This document shows, one piece after another, positions 44,630-53,093 of a stretch of 64,000 nucleotides of DNA (position 1 is the stretch's first letter; every line of letters begins with the position of its first letter). A program made the translations under genes and the position numbers. Below the pieces are notes generated by a model. It did no database searches, was not told where the DNA came from, and was given only the letters and a program-made list of their open reading frames with translations. Source of the stretch: CAVYHJ01 sp963768165 [NCBI: uncultured bacterium] (GTDB lineage Bacteria; UBP4; UBA4092); the NCBI GenBank assembly GCA_963768165.1, contig CAVYHJ010000003.1, positions 602,286 through 666,285 of the forward strand. The letters are read 5' to 3'.

Positions 44630-46381
44630 ATGAATTCAAAATTGAATAATCAAAACAGGCATCTGTTGTATACCTTTTTATTGGTTTTGGCGTGCATAGT
44701 AGTTTATCTCAATTCTCTGCCCAACGAATTTGTTATAGACGACAAATTGATTATTCCACAAAATCCAATTATCAGTAATTTGGGTTATCTCCCAAAAATC
44801 TTCATGACTTCTTACGCGGTCAGTTATCCGACCACTTATTACCGTCCGTTATTTTCCGCAACACTCCAATTGGAATATCAAATCTGGAAATTGCATCCAT
44901 GGGGTTATCGTCTAATAAATATTCTACTACATATTCTTGTCACACTCATGGTATTTCGACTCGGTCTCCGCCTTCTTCCCAATACTTTGAGTGCGTTTTT
45001 TGCGGGGTTGCTTTACGCGGTACATCCCGTTCATGTGGAATCGGTGGCATGGATTTCGGGCCGGGCGGATGTTCTCGCTTGTCTTGGATTGCTCTTGAGT
45101 TTTTATTTTTATTTAAAGTACCGCTGTGATGAATGGCATTCTCCGATACTTTTTATCGGTTCTCTCTGTTGTTATTTACTCGGTCTTTTGGGAAAAGAAA
45201 TGGCCATTACACTACCGTTTCTCATACTCTTTTACGATTTCACTTTCCCGCCCAAAAAAGAAGAGAACTATCCACCCAACAAATGTATCGCAGCCTACTT
45301 TGGTTATTTTTTGATTCTTGTCAATTATCTACTGATTCGCAAGTATGCCATCGGTTCGACATTTGGCACAAATTTTACACAAACCAGTTTATGGGTGAGG
45401 TTATTGACTATTCTTGGGGTCTGGATGGATTATTTCCGGTTACTCCTCTTTCCCACCAATCTGAGTGCGGATTACATTACACTGCCGGTGACACAGTTGT
45501 TTGATATGCGTGTGATTTTTCCGCTGTTGATTTTGATTGCGATAATATATCTATTTGTCAAACAGCGAAAATCCAATCCTTTGATTTTCTTTTTTGGATT
45601 TTGGATTTTTATTACCTTATTACCGGTATCGAATATTTTACCCATTCGTGATTCCTTGCGTATTGAAGCGGAACGGTTTCTTTATATTCCATCGGTGGGT
45701 TTTTGTTTATTAATCCCGGTTATTGCAGAGAATCTGGGAATGAAATTCAGAATTCAAAATAGAAAATCCATTGTTTTTATTGTACTTATTTTTGTGCTTT
45801 ACTCAACGCGTACCGTTGTCCGTAATCTAGATTGGAGAAATGATCATATCTTCTATACCAAAATGACCCGGGATTCTCCCCTTTCGTCGCGTGGGTGGAT
45901 GGAACTGGGTAATGTCGAATTCCGCAAAGGAAACTCCACCGGTGCGATTTCATATTACGAACAAGCCTTATCCTGCGAATCCACAGAATCGTCCATTTAC
46001 TCGAATTTGGGGAATGCCTATGCTTTGCAAAATGATTATGACAAAGCCAGCGACTACCTGATACAGGCACATGACCTTTCCCCCGCAGACCCCAAAATTA
46101 TTTCCAACCTTGCATATATGCAATTACAATTAAAAAATTATAATACTGCTATCCTGTTATTAGACAAAATTATTCCCCTGACCCCGCAAAATTATTTTAA
46201 TTATGATTTGCTGGGACAGGCGTATGAAAAAAAGGAGATGTATCCCGAAGCTCTTTCTGCCTATCAGACATCTTTATCCATTAATTCCACCTATTCCGAT
46301 GGTTGGAAGCGATTAGGGGATCTCTATACGAAGTTGAAGCAAACTGAACTTGCTAAAAAGGCATATTCTCATGTAAAGTAA
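44630..46381 (+). CDS. TMTC-like membrane O-glycosyltransferase with TPR tail
   Basis: About ten membrane helices (15-410) include the GT-C loop NEFVIDDKLIIPQNP with its Asp pair, YYRPLFSATLQLEYQIW, and HPVHVESVAWISGRADVLA, the signatures shared with eukaryotic TMTC mannosyltransferases and bacterial relatives. Residues 425-575 are four TPRs (SRGWMELGNVEFRKGNSTGAISYYEQALS onward). Such proteins probably transfer a sugar from a lipid carrier to secreted proteins. The large PKD/LVIVD proteins here, rich in Ser/Thr, are plausible acceptors, but this is inference. It is divergent from the polyprenyl-phosphate GT2. Confidence 0.85.
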   Translation: MNSKLNNQNRHLLYTFLLVLACIVVYLNSLPNEFVIDDKLIIPQNPIISNLGYLPKIFMTSYAVSYPTTYYRPLFSATLQLEYQIWKLHPWGYRLINILLHILVTLMVFRLGLRLLPNTLSAFFAGLLYAVHPVHVESVAWISGRADVLACLGLLLSFYFYLKYRCDEWHSPILFIGSLCCYLLGLLGKEMAITLPFLILFYDFTFPPKKEENYPPNKCIAAYFGYFLILVNYLLIRKYAIGSTFGTNFTQTSLWVRLLTILGVWMDYFRLLLFPTNLSADYITLPVTQLFDMRVIFPLLILIAIIYLFVKQRKSNPLIFFFGFWIFITLLPVSNILPIRDSLRIEAERFLYIPSVGFCLLIPVIAENLGMKFRIQNRKSIVFIVLIFVLYSTRTVVRNLDWRNDHIFYTKMTRDSPLSSRGWMELGNVEFRKGNSTGAISYYEQALSCESTESSIYSNLGNAYALQNDYDKASDYLIQAHDLSPADPKIISNLAYMQLQLKNYNTAILLLDKIIPLTPQNYFNYDLLGQAYEKKEMYPEALSAYQTSLSINSTYSDGWKRLGDLYTKLKQTELAKKAYSHVK

Positions 46382-46422
46382 ACGCGTAAGAGAATAAGGC
46401 AATTTGGTCTCAGGGAATGGAT

Positions 46423-47757
46423 ATGAACCGACATCGTGGATTGAAAATTGTCTTGATTATTTTGGTTCTCGTATTTCTGCTTCCATATCTGTATATATTA
46501 TATGATCGTTCTCTGGTTCCTCCTCCTCCAACGTGGTCTTCACCTGCTTACACGCCCGGACAAACTTGGGAACAATATGCGCAAGACTTTATAAAAAAGC
46601 AAAATAAACCCAATGCCTTGGAGCATTATTTAATTGCGTTTTCTGCGGCAACGACCAACTTCAAACATATAGACGATATATCTGCAATCCTAAAAAGAGG
46701 GTGGTTTCAAGATTTCCCCGAAGTTGATAATATTCTACAATTAAACCAAACTACCCTTGATGAAATCATTAAAGGTGCTCAGATACACAATTGTGAATTC
46801 CCACCTCAACCGTATGGGGAAGGCGCACCTATTTTCAGAAGCTTTTTGAAGGCACAAGTTTTAGGAAAATATATTGCATTAGCCGGAAGAAGGTTGGAAC
46901 GAGATAATAGAATCAATGATGCTTTGGATTATTATTTGGATGGAGTTCAATTTGCACAAGATATGGAATTGAAGGGCACTGAGATTAGCTTACTTTTGGG
47001 TGCAATGAACATTAAAAATGAACTTGTACCGATTTATTCTCTACTATCAACCAACAAATTAAATGAAAAACAGTATTTGAATATAATCCAAGACTTAAAT
47101 CGAATTGACCGGCAACAAATAAGTTTTGGTAAGTTCTTAGATGAATCCAATCGAAGGAGTTATGCTTATTCCTATTATTACCTAAACCATCAAAATGAGT
47201 ATTTCAAAGAGTATGCTCAGTCCGTTTATCACCTATCTCAGACTCCGGGTGGATACAAATCAGTTTTTGATGAAATAACTTTTGGCGGATATATGATGTT
47301 TAATTATGGAAGAGTATTGCGGAATGATACTAATTTTCGGAAGGAATTAGTTGATGCTGCCACAACCAAAACATATCAAGAATTTATGCAGATTGATTGG
47401 GATAAAAAAGTCCCCAAAGATTTCGCTCACCGCTCATCGAATGCATGGTATGTATTAAAACAATCTTTTACCCGACAAATGGACATGTTATCGCGGCTAC
47501 GTCTCGCCGAAATCCAATCTGCCATTCAAATGTATCATTTGCAGAAAAAGAAATGGTCCAAATCGTTGGAAGAGTTAAAGCCGGATTATTTGGCAACCAT
47601 TCCTCTCGACCCCTTTACCAAGAAACCGTTTCTCTGGTCACAGGATTCTACGGGACCTTTTGCCTATAGTGTCGGTCCGGATTTTAAAGATAATTCTGCT
47701 AAAATCGTTTACGATCCAACCAACGGTACAGTAAGTTCAGGAGATATTCGACCTTAA
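46423..47757 (+). CDS. Membrane-anchored protein of unknown function with GspG-like C-terminal signature
   Basis: ATG 46423 is chosen over 46417 because AGGGA lies six bases before it. One N-terminal helix (about 8-27) is followed by a proline-rich segment (SLVPPPPTWSSPAYTPGQTW) and a helical body without recognised motifs. The last 80 residues resemble the soluble end of pseudopilins: AEIQSAIQMYHLQKKKWSKSLEELKPDYLATIPLDPFTKKPF ... YSVGPDF ... IVYDPTNGTVSSGDI. That end matches the pseudopilin at 14243. There is no prepilin peptidase site, so it is not processed as a pilin. The last 21 bases overlap the convergent HIT gene. Confidence 0.7.
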   Translation: MNRHRGLKIVLIILVLVFLLPYLYILYDRSLVPPPPTWSSPAYTPGQTWEQYAQDFIKKQNKPNALEHYLIAFSAATTNFKHIDDISAILKRGWFQDFPEVDNILQLNQTTLDEIIKGAQIHNCEFPPQPYGEGAPIFRSFLKAQVLGKYIALAGRRLERDNRINDALDYYLDGVQFAQDMELKGTEISLLLGAMNIKNELVPIYSLLSTNKLNEKQYLNIIQDLNRIDRQQISFGKFLDESNRRSYAYSYYYLNHQNEYFKEYAQSVYHLSQTPGGYKSVFDEITFGGYMMFNYGRVLRNDTNFRKELVDAATTKTYQEFMQIDWDKKVPKDFAHRSSNAWYVLKQSFTRQMDMLSRLRLAEIQSAIQMYHLQKKKWSKSLEELKPDYLATIPLDPFTKKPFLWSQDSTGPFAYSVGPDFKDNSAKIVYDPTNGTVSSGDIRP

Positions 47758-48213
47758 TTTATCTATTTCATTTCGCAAATCTGAAATGATATGTTGCAAT
47801 TCCTGCGGGGTCAATTGGATTTTAGGAATTTTGTCTTCCGGTCTTGACCAAATGGGTAACCGGAAAAATTCATCAGATTTTTTGCGCGGGAAGATATGAC
47901 AATGGAGATGGGGTTCCTGGTTTCCCAGGATTTCATAATTCAATTTATCAGGATGAGATAAGTTCCAAATCGCTTTCGCTACCAAAGAAATTTCGTCAAA
48001 ATAATTTTTCCGTTCGTCGGATGTCATGTCAAATAATTCAGTTTTATGTTGTTTGAACAGGACGATACAATATCTTTTATAGTATTGATATTGCCTGTTT
48101 CCCAAAACAACATAGGAATTGGGTAATTCGCAAATAAAATCCGGATTGGAGTGAGCCTGACAACTTGCAATCGTTTTACAAATTCCACAGCTCGAATTTT
48201 CCATAGTTACCAC
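47737..48213 (-). CDS. HIT-family hydrolase
   Basis: The histidine triad is present as HLHCHIFPR (His-x-His-x-His), preceded by NYEILGNQEP. An N-terminal pair of cysteines (CGICKTIASC) may bind zinc, as in some HIT proteins. The family hydrolyses nucleoside phosphoramidates and dinucleoside polyphosphates. The length of 158 is normal. An AGGTGG ribosome site precedes the ATG. The 3' end overlaps the convergent gene at 46423 by 21 bases, and a perfect 36-base palindrome lies 50 bases upstream of the start. Confidence 0.85.
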   Translation of the reverse strand: MVTMENSSCGICKTIASCQAHSNPDFICELPNSYVVLGNRQYQYYKRYCIVLFKQHKTELFDMTSDERKNYFDEISLVAKAIWNLSHPDKLNYEILGNQEPHLHCHIFPRKKSDEFFRLPIWSRPEDKIPKIQLTPQELQHIISDLRNEIDKLRSNIS

Positions 48214-48263
48214 CTTATTTTAAGATTAATATACGATAAAAACAACAAAATATCTATTAAAAT

Positions 48264-48299
48264 GCCGCAAATACTGTATTATAATACAGTATTTGCGGC
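48264..48299. repeat. Perfect 36-bp palindrome between divergent genes
   Basis: The sequence from GCCGCAAATACTGTATTA is its own reverse complement over all 36 bases. It lies between the HIT gene (minus) and ogt (plus). It could be an operator shared by both or a bidirectional terminator-like hairpin. There is no T-run on the plus strand. Confidence 0.7.
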
Positions 48300-48383
48300 C
48301 AATAATATATAATTTTTCAGAAAAATTAACTTTCCTATTGCAATTGAGTAAAAAATGATGTAATATACGCAAGGAGATTTGAA

Positions 48384-48911
48384 TTGCAGGAAGGGAAACA
48401 GGTGGTTAAGAGTTCTATTTATTATATTTCAATGGTTACACCACTGGGAATATTATACTTAGCTGGTGGTAAGACAGGATTGTGTCGTATAGACTTTACA
48501 GTAAAATCCGAAAAATCTTTTATAGAATCCATTCATGCTGATTATAATACTATTCCCATCAAATCTTCCCAACCATTTAAAAAAATTATCAAACAACTTC
48601 AAGAATATTTTTCCGGTAAGCGGAAAAAATTCAATATCCCTTTGGATTTATCCAGCGGAACATTATTCCAACAGAAAGTTTGGAAAACCTTGTTGGAAAT
48701 TCCATATGGAAAAACCGAATCCTATAAATGGGTTGCTAGGCAAATCAGAAAACCGAAAGCAACCCGCGCTGTTGGAAACGCCAATGGCAAAAATCCGATC
48801 CCAATCATCATTCCATGTCATCGGGTGGTCTCCTCGGACGGGGGATTGGGTGGATATTCAGCAGGACTTCATAATAAAAGAAAATTGTTGAAACTGGAAG
48901 GATTGAATTAA
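48384..48911 (+). CDS. ogt: Methylated-DNA-protein cysteine methyltransferase
   Basis: The active-site block IPCHRVV (Cys145) is followed by SSDGGLGGYSAGLHNKRKLLKLEG, and the DNA-binding helix is upstream (YGKTESYKWVARQI, ATRAVGNANGKNP). The protein removes alkyl groups from O6-alkylguanine by suicidal transfer to the cysteine. The start is TTG 48384, seven bases after AAGGAGA. No ATG fits as well. The length of 175 is normal for Ogt. A UroD-like methyltransferase gene follows after 21 bases. Confidence 0.92.
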   Translation: MQEGKQVVKSSIYYISMVTPLGILYLAGGKTGLCRIDFTVKSEKSFIESIHADYNTIPIKSSQPFKKIIKQLQEYFSGKRKKFNIPLDLSSGTLFQQKVWKTLLEIPYGKTESYKWVARQIRKPKATRAVGNANGKNPIPIIIPCHRVVSSDGGLGGYSAGLHNKRKLLKLEGLN

Positions 48912-48932
48912 AAATAAAGAGGTAAGATAAGA

Positions 48933-49889
48933 ATGAAAAAAATGACTAAAATTGAACGGGTGAACGCGGCAGTCAAAGGCAAAGAAGTGGACAGGGTGCC
49001 GTTTAGTTTCTGGTATCACTTTGGATTACATCACAAACCCGGTGAGGTATTTGCGGAAGCAGAGTTGGATTTTTACAAAACCTATGATTTGGATTTTCTG
49101 AAAGTGATGCACGATTACCCGTACCCTCCTCCGGAAGGATTAACGGAAATCACCAAAAGGGAAGACTGGTTGAAATTAAAACCTTTGAAATATAATGAAG
49201 GCGGATTCAAGGAACAATTGCGTGCTTTGAAAATTATCGGGAAAGAACTCCAGGGGAAAGCGTATTACATTGATACGATCTTTAGTCCATGGTCGACCGC
49301 GCATAAACTCTGCGGCGAGAAATTGACCCGGTTTATGAAAGAATCTCCGGACGAATTGCTCAAGGCATTAAAGGTGATTGCCAAAAGTTTTGCGGCGTAT
49401 TGTGAAGCAGCAGTCAACGAAGGATTGAGTGGTATTTTTCTATCGCTGGGCGGCGCCAGTTATGACATTATGAGCGAAGCGGAATATGCTAAATTCGGCA
49501 GGCCTTTTGATTTAATGGTCTTGGAAGCCGTCAAGGGCGCGCCATTTAATGTGTTGCATATTCATGGAACAAATATCCATTTCAAGTCATTATTGGATTA
49601 TCCTGTTCAGGCGATCAACTGGTCTCACCGGCATAGTTCGCCGAATATCATCCAAGCGAGAAAGTTATATGACGGATGTATTATAGTCGGGGTAGATGAA
49701 ACCAATACTAATTCCGTCCACCCGGATGATGTGAAAGCACAAGTTTTGGAAACGCTTCAGCAAGCGGGAAAACGAAAATTAATCCTAGGTCCCGGATGCG
49801 CCGTACCGACCCAAACTCCTGTGGCCAATCTGACGGCCATGCAAAAGACTCTCGATAGTTATTTTAAAAAGGGAAATAAAGAACAATGA
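48933..49889 (+). CDS. UroD/MtaA-superfamily protein, probable corrinoid-linked methyltransferase
   Basis: The TIM-barrel of the uroporphyrinogen decarboxylase superfamily is recognisable from KIERVNAAVKGKEVDRVPFSFW, SPWSTAHKLCG, VLHIHGTN and LGPGCAVPTQTPVANLTAM. HemE-specific N-terminal motifs are lacking. It fits the MtaA/CmuA-like branch that moves methyl groups between corrinoid proteins and a thiol acceptor. In MtaA zinc is held by His-x-Cys and a later Cys. Here the first pair reads His-Ile-His, with the later Cys kept (GPGC). The RamA/RACo-type corrinoid activator at 51452 supports a corrinoid role. No corrinoid protein gene is in the window. Confidence 0.75.
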   Translation: MKKMTKIERVNAAVKGKEVDRVPFSFWYHFGLHHKPGEVFAEAELDFYKTYDLDFLKVMHDYPYPPPEGLTEITKREDWLKLKPLKYNEGGFKEQLRALKIIGKELQGKAYYIDTIFSPWSTAHKLCGEKLTRFMKESPDELLKALKVIAKSFAAYCEAAVNEGLSGIFLSLGGASYDIMSEAEYAKFGRPFDLMVLEAVKGAPFNVLHIHGTNIHFKSLLDYPVQAINWSHRHSSPNIIQARKLYDGCIIVGVDETNTNSVHPDDVKAQVLETLQQAGKRKLILGPGCAVPTQTPVANLTAMQKTLDSYFKKGNKEQ

Positions 49890-49926
49890 TTTCAAAAAAT
49901 CTTACGAAAGAGGGGTATCATGCCAT

Positions 49927-50373
49927 ATGGCAAAACCTAAGTATGAAGACGCAGAATTGTTGTTAAAGATTTACGACATCCGGCGGGAAGCTTTATTACG
50001 CAAAGCACGGATATGGTTTCTGACCCAATTTCAAGCGTATAATTGGGAAGATAAAATCCGCAAATATCCGACTGGTTCAGAGGAGGAAAGATATTCCCGG
50101 ATGGTCATTAGTTATTGGGATATGGTGGCAGCATTGGTCAATAACGGGATATTAAACGAGGACCTGTTTTTCCAGACGACTGGAGAATTTGCGCGGGTAT
50201 GGGAGCGTGTGAAAACATGGGTGGAGACTGCACGTACCGAAGCCAATCCTTTGTTATACCGCAACTTGGAAGAATTGGTAGGAAAACAAAAAAAATGGGC
50301 TGAAAAAAGAACGAAAAAATATGTTTCACGGGGAAAAAGCCGGTCTTCCGAAAAAAAGAAATCTCGACGATAA
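49927..50373 (+). CDS. Conserved-looking small helical protein, unknown function
   Basis: A 148-residue cytoplasmic protein, highly helical and charged. It reads LLLKIYDIRREALLRKARIWFLTQF, then SYWDMVAALVNNGILNEDLFFQTTGEFARVWERVKTWV, and ends in a very basic tail (KKYVSRGKSRSSEKKKSRR). The tail could bind nucleic acid. The first ATG (49920) is out of frame; ATG 49927 follows an AGAGGGG site. It lies 38 bases after the UroD-like gene in the same direction. I recognise no family with certainty. Confidence 0.7.
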   Translation: MAKPKYEDAELLLKIYDIRREALLRKARIWFLTQFQAYNWEDKIRKYPTGSEEERYSRMVISYWDMVAALVNNGILNEDLFFQTTGEFARVWERVKTWVETARTEANPLLYRNLEELVGKQKKWAEKRTKKYVSRGKSRSSEKKKSRR

Positions 50374-50400
50374 TATACAAATCTTGATTTAAAAAAAGAG

Positions 50401-50436
50401 AAAAAAGGCGGGCTTTTTCAGTTTCGCCTTTTTTAT
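50401..50436 (+). terminator. Terminator
   Basis: Stem AAAAAAGGCG (50401-50410) with CGCCTTTTTT (50425-50434) and a 14-base loop, followed by ATTTTT. It ends the transcript of the 48384-50373 gene run. Confidence 0.82.
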
Positions 50437-50486
50437 TTTTGAGAAATATTGCCAGAAACAATAAATTTCAGAGATAATGAGACATC

Positions 50487-51290
50487 ATGTCTTCCAATCT
50501 AAAAGCTACGGAATATTACGATTTGGGAGTAGAATACTCCCGGAAATCCCAATGGGAAAAGGCCATTACCGAGTTTAAAAAAGCTATCGAAGCCGACCCG
50601 ACATTTCAAGAAGCCCATTATGCGTTGGGGATTTGTTACGAGTATAACGCGGAAGGAATACATTACGGGAAAGGGTTTCGGTCGGAACAGGCGATGCTGC
50701 ATTACCGGACCGCTCTGCAACTTAACCGAAAAAATGCTGCTGCCCGTACGCGGTTGGGAAATATATTAGTGCATTTCGAAATGCATGACGAAGCAATTTC
50801 TGAGTATTTATCGGCGATTCAAGCCGACCCGGGATGTTTGGATGCCCACATCAATCTCGGCGCGGAATATGACCGGATTCAATCGTATGATTTCGCCATT
50901 ACCGAGTATGAAACCGCCTTGAAACTTAATCCCAAACATGCCGTGACCCATTTCGATTTAGCGAATGTTTTATTTAAACAGGAGAAAACTGCGACAGCCA
51001 TAGAACATTACCAGCAGGCAATCGCGCTGAGTCCCGATTATCTGGCGGCGTATAGTAATTTGGGACTGGCATACGCAGAATTGGAAGAATATGCCAAAGC
51101 GATAACCAATCTCCAGCAAGCGATACAAATTAATCCGAACTATGCGCGCGGATATTTGATGTTGGGAGCAGTTTATGCCAAACAGGGGCAACGCCAAAAT
51201 GCCCTCGAAGAATATAAACTTTTAAATGCCATTAATCCTGACATGGCCGGACAATTACTGGATTTGATTGTGAAACAAACGATTCAATAA
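50487..51290 (+). CDS. TPR-repeat protein
   Basis: The protein is made almost entirely of about seven TPR units of 34 residues (YYDLGVEYSRKSQWEKAITEFKKAIEADPTFQEAHYALG and on to YARGYLMLGAVYAKQGQRQNALEEYKLLNAINPD). There is no signal peptide or membrane helix, so it is cytoplasmic. Such proteins are protein-interaction scaffolds. The partner is unknown. A GATAAT box lies eight bases before the ATG and no ribosome site is seen. Confidence 0.85.
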   Translation: MSSNLKATEYYDLGVEYSRKSQWEKAITEFKKAIEADPTFQEAHYALGICYEYNAEGIHYGKGFRSEQAMLHYRTALQLNRKNAAARTRLGNILVHFEMHDEAISEYLSAIQADPGCLDAHINLGAEYDRIQSYDFAITEYETALKLNPKHAVTHFDLANVLFKQEKTATAIEHYQQAIALSPDYLAAYSNLGLAYAELEEYAKAITNLQQAIQINPNYARGYLMLGAVYAKQGQRQNALEEYKLLNAINPDMAGQLLDLIVKQTIQ

Positions 51291-51451
51291 ATCCATTTTG
51301 TACGGAGATGAATATGAGAGAAACGAGTCATGTCGGTTAAATCCCCATATATATCCCGTCTCCCTTTATCCTAAACGACTTTTCTACGTATGATATAATG
51401 TATTTTTATTGGTTTGTGTGTCCCTAAATTTTCCAACGGGCTCAATCTGTT

Positions 51452-53086
51452 ATGGCAAAACTCATTATCAATGATGAAGCAGTAGATTTGCATGTCGGAG
51501 AAACTATTTTTTCTCATGCCGATAAAACGCAAAAAGCGATTCATGAAATCGCCACATCCTGCGGTAGAAACGGAACATGCAGGGAATGTATCATTGAAAT
51601 TAAAAGTGGTTTCGAATTTCTCGCGCCTCGAACCGAAAAGGAAAATTTCCTGCTCTATCATTCCAGTGACCCCTCCTTGGGAGAGTTCCGTTTATCCTGC
51701 CAGGCAATTGTCCAAAAAGACGATCAAGATATTCTCTGCGAGACCTTTAAACGAACCTTACAAATTGTCAAAACTGGAACGGGCGTGGATGTCGCGCTTG
51801 ATCCGATGACCTATCAAAAAAACAGCAAGGTTTATTTTGATAACACGGAATTGGATACTTATCGTGGACATATCTACGGAATCGCGATGGATGTCGGAAC
51901 AACGACTATTGTATTTAATTTGGTAGATCTCGAATCGGGTAAATTAATCTATACCTCGTCTCTTGAAAATCCCCAGAAATACGGCGGGTCAGATATTCTC
52001 AATCGAATATCCTATGATTCCGACCCGCAAAAACACGGGCAGTTACACGATACTATCATTTCCTTTTTCAATAAAGAAATCCGTGCCCTGCCAGTCAACC
52101 GTCGGCAGATTTATGAAGTCGTCATGGCAGGTAATGCCACTATGCGAGACATTTTCTTTAATCTGAATGTCGAAACTCTCGGTACCAGCCCTTATAAATC
52201 CATGACTCAATTCGAATTGGAAGAAGGAAAACGCACCACGACTTCTCTAATGTGTAAGGCTAGCGATTTGAAAATTCAGATTCATCCTAAAGGCATAATT
52301 TACGGACTTCCTCTCATTGGGTCACATGTCGGCGCCGATACCGCCGCCGCTTTGATGGTCATTGGAATTGATAAAGAAGATGAACCCGTGATGATGATTG
52401 ATATCGGAACGAACACCGAGGTTGTCCTGGGAAATAAAAATAAAATCATGGCGGCTTCCTGTCCCGCGGGTCCGGCTTTTGAAGGTGGAAAAATTAAATT
52501 CGGGATGCCGGGAATCGAAGGCGCGATAGAACGCATCGCTCTACAAAATAATCATGTAGAATTTCATGTCATTGGAGATTTGGAACCCAAAGGAATTTGC
52601 GGGTCAGGACTAATTGATTTGCTCGCCGAACTTTTACGCACCGGGAAAATGGATGAATTAGGCCGTTTACAGGAGGGAGTAGATGAATTTGTCGTTGTGC
52701 CCGATCGCCATATTACCTTCTCCCGCGCCGATATTTCGGAATTGGCGCAAGCCAAATCCGCCAATGTCGCCGGGCAAAAACTCATCATGCGGCGCTATGG
52801 TGTTACCCTTGACCAAATTAAAAATTATTATCTTGCGGGTGGTTTTGCCTGGTATATTAATTCTGATAATGCCAAATGGGTGGGACTCATTCCACCATTT
52901 CCCAATGACAAAATCTTCAAACTGGGCAACGCTTCTTTGGAAGGAACCAAAGCCATTCTTTTAAACAAACAAAAACGCATGGAAGTAGAATCACTGGTTA
53001 AACGTATTGAACATATTGAACTGGAACAGGAATCCGATTTCTTTGATATCTTCGTCGAAGGGGCGCAATTCAAACCTATCGTGTAA
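51452..53086 (+). CDS. Corrinoid-activation protein (RACE: RamA/RACo type), 2Fe-2S plus ASKHA domains
   Basis: The N-terminal 95 residues are a ferredoxin-like domain with Cys37-x5-Cys43-x2-Cys46-x36-Cys83, the adrenodoxin-type 2Fe-2S pattern. A linker leads to an actin/hexokinase-type ATPase domain (about 137-540: GIAMDVGTTTIVFNLVDL, MAGNATMRDIFF, MIDIGTNTEVVLG, KGICGSGLIDLLAELLRTG). RACEs use ATP to drive reduction of inactive Co(II) corrinoid to Co(I) in methyltransferases. The length of 544 is typical. Its client is probably encoded elsewhere, since only the UroD-like protein at 48933 is near. The gene converges on folE2 with a 7-base gap. Confidence 0.87.
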   Translation: MAKLIINDEAVDLHVGETIFSHADKTQKAIHEIATSCGRNGTCRECIIEIKSGFEFLAPRTEKENFLLYHSSDPSLGEFRLSCQAIVQKDDQDILCETFKRTLQIVKTGTGVDVALDPMTYQKNSKVYFDNTELDTYRGHIYGIAMDVGTTTIVFNLVDLESGKLIYTSSLENPQKYGGSDILNRISYDSDPQKHGQLHDTIISFFNKEIRALPVNRRQIYEVVMAGNATMRDIFFNLNVETLGTSPYKSMTQFELEEGKRTTTSLMCKASDLKIQIHPKGIIYGLPLIGSHVGADTAAALMVIGIDKEDEPVMMIDIGTNTEVVLGNKNKIMAASCPAGPAFEGGKIKFGMPGIEGAIERIALQNNHVEFHVIGDLEPKGICGSGLIDLLAELLRTGKMDELGRLQEGVDEFVVVPDRHITFSRADISELAQAKSANVAGQKLIMRRYGVTLDQIKNYYLAGGFAWYINSDNAKWVGLIPPFPNDKIFKLGNASLEGTKAILLNKQKRMEVESLVKRIEHIELEQESDFFDIFVEGAQFKPIV

Positions 53087-53093
53087 GTTGAAG

